The position numbers and the translations under genes are program-made. This document shows, in pieces, positions 60,089 through 64,000 of a stretch of 64,000 nt of DNA. The stretch lies in contig CM046839.1 of the NCBI GenBank assembly GCA_025618425.1, positions 3,509,008-3,573,007 on the forward strand. The letters are read 5' to 3'. Below the pieces are notes generated by a model that saw only the letters and a program-made list of their open reading frames with translations, did no database searches and was not told where the DNA came from. Origin of the DNA: Heliocidaris tuberculata. Taxonomy: Eukaryota; Echinodermata; Echinoidea; Camarodonta; Echinometridae. The first letter of the stretch is position 1. The number at the start of each line of letters is the position of its first letter.

Positions 60089-60495
60089 CCCTTTCAGGAC
60101 AGGAATTATTTAAGGACTAAATTGATCACATTTTGTTCTTCAAATTGGCAACAGTAATATTTTTCTTTTAGCGCTACATGGTTCTAATAAGGTGTGATGT
60201 TTTTGAAAACAATATACATGGTTAAAAATTTTGTTAAAAAGTTGAAAAATTGCTAATTTTGATGAAAAACAATGATTTTGACCCTCTCAATGTGTTGCCA
60301 ATTTAAGGACTTTAAAACTTATTCTTGTTTTAAAAATTCCTGGCATCAAACACAATATGGTCATGAAACAAAAATGGACATAGTGTATGCAGAAATTTTT
60401 GCTCTTTCTACTCATGCATCTGGTATATTTTTTAGAGCTCTGAATCAAAAGTTATTTAGCAAAACCACAAAATGTGGGAAATTGTCTCGAAAGGG
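60089..60495. mobile_element. TTAA-flanked MITE, family T2, copy B
   Basis: Left flank TTAA (60085-60088); right flank TTGA (60496-60499), one change away. Termini CCCTTTCAGGACAGGAATTA and GTCTCGAAAGGG. The whole interior is the inverse of 18403-18797, for example GCCAATTTAAGGACTTTAAA against TTTAAAATCCTTAAATTGGC. Confidence 0.87.
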
Positions 60496-60499
60496 TTGA

Positions 60500-61700
60500 A
60501 GAATTAAGTAGGATTATTATTAAAAAAGAAAGTAGCATTACATTTAAATACCTACAAATTTACACATGTTCAATATATTTCAGTCATGTTCTCGATGGCT
60601 CGATGGTTTTCCTCAACTGTAAGCAGGATGTCGTCACTTCCGGTAGGCAGTGCCCCCCCCCCCTCCCTTCAAGGCTTCCTCTAACAAGGGAAGAGGGTGG
60701 AAGATATCACTTGTCTTTTGGTTTACACACGTCAGAGAGTGAGACCCTATCTGAGGGGACCAGTAGTTACCCCAGGGGGTTAGATCTGAGTCACCTGATT
60801 TGAAGGGTTCCTTCTGAAATTCGGAGGGGTAGTGTTCTCCTTGTTGTTTTTTTCTCCATTCAGTAAAAAAAGCATTATATTGCCTCGTCTACATTTTCTT
60901 GTAGAATACCTCCAAAATCTTCTTTCTTGATATGCTATGGGGGTAATGGGTATACTGAAAGAACCTTTAAAAATGCTATCCTTCAAGAAATATCCCATGA
61001 GCACTCCCTCCCCATCCCTCCATGTGTATTATAAAGTCGTCTTTTCACTAGTTTTGATATTGTTGTTATACGTTCCTTGATCAAAGCTTTTTGTTTTTGT
61101 TTTAATCTTGGGGATCATTCTCTAAAGACAGTTTCGGACCACATATAACATAATGGATCTACCCCTAATAACAATATTGACGTATTATACTTCCGTAACC
61201 ATGGTATCAGTATTTTATTATTTCCAATTTAAAATTGCCAGGAGACTTCAGAAATTATTTGAATGACATGAACAGGGGTGCAATTCATTTATCAAGTTCC
61301 GTTATTTCCGGAAATTATCGTTTGTGAGCTCCTTTGGGCATGTGAATTATAGAAAAATTACTGGCACTATGTATGAAATTGAATTAAACAAAATTAAAAG
61401 ATAAAGACAAAGATAAAAGATATTACGATCCCCATTATTTTGTTAACATTTATCTATCTTTCTCTTGCCTCCTTTGATTCTATCTCCTAGTCTGTTTAAC
61501 AGCTGTACATTTTTAATTCGGGAAGAAGGCTGACCTCGGACAACAATAAGTATAAACAAACTTTAATTGTCATCAGCTTTAAATACAACATAACCAAATG
61601 TTTTCTTAATTTCAAATTTGACTGTTCCAAATTTGGGGCTTTTCTTTGGCTGAGCAATCGAGCGTTGACAGGAATATGATGAAGTGCCAAGTGTGTGTTA
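60500..61700. other. Sequence without recognised gene
   Basis: Contains a poly-C run (60653-60662). No supported exon. Confidence 0.45.
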
Positions 61701-61734
61701 ATGGATTAACAGGGGCTCATCCGGATTGAATGAT

Positions 61735-61935
61735 TATCGGCTTCATTCTACCCATCGTGACGATGTCATTGGAGTCAAGGGTAGACTGTGGCACATCCCA
61801 CAGCTTTTGTGCCAAGACTGTCTTCACGCAAGGTCAGTGTGCAAGGATGGAACCTCTGCATGGACAGTTTGAACACAGGTTGAAGATTCCTGCAGATTTG
61901 GTGAAGGCAGGTGCCCTCATATCAGTTATTTAGGC
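61735..61935. other. GC-richer island of unknown nature
   Basis: About 200 bp with distinctly higher GC than its flanks and no simple repeat, for example TGTGCCAAGACTGTCTTCAC. Frames on both strands are only 35-67 codons. It could be an exon, a non-coding exon or part of an old element. Confidence 0.35.
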
Positions 61936-62224
61936 CTACATTCATTTCTTGTCCTTACTTTGGCTATAGTCGCAAGATTATATCCTGTATGAAAACCCTG
62001 GAAGATACGATTGTTTTGTGTCAAGGGCAGACCGGCTGAGACTGAGCTCTCTACGTTTATAGATAATCGTCGTCATGGTCATGTGTTTTGGATATTCAGA
62101 CTATCTAAGAACAGTCTGTTTAATTATAAAGATGCAACTAAATACACCACTTTTATTATTTATTTCATGTTTTGTAAACAGGGAGTCTCCCCAGTTTGTC
62201 AATTGGTTTCCCAGAGATCCACAT

Positions 62225-62316
62225 GATATAATGTATTGTAAGTTGGAACGTCAGGCGAAGGATTCGTCGCGATATAATGTATTGTAAGTTGGAACGTCAG
62301 GCGAAGGATTCGTCGC
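62225..62316. repeat. Perfect 46-bp tandem duplication
   Basis: Two identical units, 62225-62270 and 62271-62316, each starting GATATAATGTATTGTAAGTT and ending GGATTCGTCGC. Identity indicates a very recent event or an assembly artefact. Confidence 0.96.
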
Positions 62317-62515
62317 GATATTTAATTTTGTCAGATCCAAAATAACCATCGGGCAACGTTTGCTATTATTTCATGGGGTTGGGGGACTATTATCTCTTGT
62401 TGATTGATGACGAGTATGAAGCCAAAACACAACCAAGCACTATCAAACTGCATGGGCTGACAGAGGCCATATAGGGCTATAGCAAATAACGCCCAAATGC
62501 TGAGTTAATAAACAC

Positions 62516-62542
62516 GGGGGGGGGGGGGGGGGGGGGGGGGGG
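62516..62542. repeat. Poly-G run, about 27 bp
   Basis: One of the longest homopolymer G runs in the window. Confidence 0.97.
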
Positions 62543-62977
62543 TCTAAGGCCAATAGTTATTTTGCCCTCGGAAGTACTCCAATAGCATCCATAGTATATT
62601 GAGGGTTGAAATGTCATCATGTAGCAAAATAATGGAAGAAAATATGAGAGGTCACTGTTCAAACTTGTCAAATACATTTACGCATAAAATAGAGATGAAT
62701 GGCATAGCTGAGGTAGACTGGTCGATTTCGTCACAAGGGCGTCATTAGACCATATTGAATCGAGGTGTCGGATCAAATTTGTTGACAAGTTAGCAGCCGA
62801 AAATGTTCTGAAGAGAAAGAAAGAAGAAGAAAAAATGATCCTCACCATTTCAAATTTGCCAACAAGAGGAAAAAAAATCTCAAATTTTTCTAAATAAATG
62901 ACGACATTAATTTTGAATTTCTTGTCAAACTCACTGTTCTGTTGGAAATGAAAATAAAACTGAAACTGAAACTGAAT

Positions 62978-62998
62978 GGGGGGCGGGGGGGGGGGGGG
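62978..62998. repeat. Poly-G run
   Basis: About 20 G with one C interruption. Confidence 0.93.
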
Positions 62999-62999
62999 T

Positions 63000-63726
63000 G
63001 GCTTGCCCCTGCAGGAAGAAGGCGAAAGAGTCACGGTGCTATCTTTAATATATTGTGAAATAATGTTCTCATTGCCTAAAAGAGCGTTCAACGACCAGTT
63101 TAGCAGCTATCATGGAAACAAGATCCTATATTCTGTTGACCCATCGGTAGAACGTTGTATAGGACCATCTATGAAGGAACAATTTCACAACGCAAATGAA
63201 AACAGAGCTCTTGAATCATGATAACAATAGCTTCCTTCCTCAAACCCTATATACTCACAAAGATCTCAGATAGGTTGAAAGAAAAGAATATTTCTCTCTA
63301 TAAAAGGACTTATAATCCTCTGATTCTGTTGGAGATTTGGTCCCCATAATAAAGCTTTTGTGGTTTGATGACGAATCAAGGCTAAAATAGAAAACATTCA
63401 AGTTTCCGCTAATTGTTCCATTGTTATAAAGTTACGATTTTCCTTTTTGTAGCTGTTAATTTGATTTATGCTCATGAGACATGACTTTTAATCTTCTGAA
63501 AGTTAATCTTTTCTCATTTTTTCGTGATATGTTGTAATCAGAAACACATTCTGGTCTTTCCTCAAAGAATTAATTTGATTCAGTTTGGACATGGTAGCGC
63601 GTAAGGGACGAGAGGGGTTCGTTATACCCTAGACACAAGAAATGATATTATTCTCCCATTTTTTATTTGTATGGAAAAATATAGATCAAACTCCACTTTT
63701 TAAAATTATATGTAAACAAAAGGAAA
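63000..63726. other. Sequence without recognised gene
   Basis: No structured element or supported exon. A good-looking acceptor (CTCCTTACAG at 63800-63809) lies just beyond but has no exon partner. Confidence 0.4.
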
Positions 63727-63780
63727 GATAATATAGTATAATATATATAATAATAATGATAATAATAATAATAATAATAC
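63727..63780. repeat. (ATA)n microsatellite
   Basis: AT dinucleotides passing into AAT trinucleotides over about 50 bp. Confidence 0.93.
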
Positions 63781-64000
63781 ATGTATCACGTTTTTGTCTC
63801 CTTACAGTCAAAAGACCGCTAACTGATATCATTAAGCTCATATTTAACAGAATCCTGACTCTTAACAATTCAAATTCGAGTTTAATTTTTGAGCATTCAT
63901 CAAAGTTTGTTCAATCTTATTTACATATATTTTTCATATGATTGTTAATGTTCCTCATACCTATCTTGGTATTGTAAAACAAAATATTGATTTACAATGT

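Noticed and set aside
60272..60499. 75-codon plus-strand frame
   Set aside because: Lies wholly in the TTAA element T2-B, whose inverse copy does not preserve the frame.

Overview
The window looks like nuclear DNA of an invertebrate deuterostome, most likely an echinoderm (sea-urchin-like). It is AT-rich, has no long coding frames, no prokaryotic gene packing and no CRISPR or operon structure. It is full of short inverted-repeat DNA elements, tRNA-derived SINE remnants, very long trinucleotide arrays, and the recurrent ACATGTACATGTA and AGGCCTA words common in echinoderm genomes. The assignment is by sequence character only; no homology search was possible.

Only one stretch reads as a confident gene part: a first coding exon on the minus strand at 22613-22721. 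It has a strong Kozak ATG, an in-frame stop six codons upstream, a classic signal peptide with an AxA cleavage site, and a G|GTAAGC splice donor in phase 1. A CpG-rich segment at 22860-23560 lies upstream of it and is the likely promoter region. If so, positions 1-22612 are the large first intron of a secreted or membrane protein gene, and the sequence right of about 23.6 kb is upstream or intergenic. The texture agrees: the left 23 kb has only two homopolymer G/C runs of nine or more, the right 41 kb has roughly thirty. A weaker case for a plus-strand gene is a TATA-like box and perfect GTGAGT donor near 49.84-49.95 kb, followed by an exon-like open segment at 51500-51606.

Most of the interpretable content is mobile DNA, all apparently non-autonomous (no transposase or reverse transcriptase frame seen). 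Groups that can be defined inside the window are: three hAT-like elements with TIRs and 8-bp target duplications (26033-26359, 30993-31721, 46666-47353); two unrelated TTAA-flanked, piggyBac-like families with two copies each (9557 and 28522; 18403 and 60089); a foldback family with a CGATAACG-rich arm in three copies (8553, 40960, 59973); a set of elements sharing a GGGCC...ATAAA terminus in five places; a 1.7-kb TA-flanked element with arms of about 290 bp (27816-29511) that carries one of the TTAA elements inside it; a 210-bp TA-flanked palindrome (39116-39325); and a 496-bp palindrome (56396-56891) sitting in one of two copies of a local duplication, the other copy giving the empty site. 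SINE-like segments include one tRNA-derived head at about 9.16-9.53 kb and one whose head resembles 7SL/Alu RNA at about 35.16-35.35 kb.

Tandem structure is also rich: a 145-bp higher-order minisatellite at 7.7-8.9 kb, a 190-bp and a 316-bp tandem duplication, a perfect 46-bp duplication, a triplicated 172-bp unit inside a hAT-like element, and arrays of CTA (about 370 bp), GAA (about 310 bp), GAT/GGT (about 290 bp) and CTN (about 340 bp). I found no clear new biological system; the most valuable leads are the signal-peptide exon, the 7SL-like SINE and the multi-copy element families.
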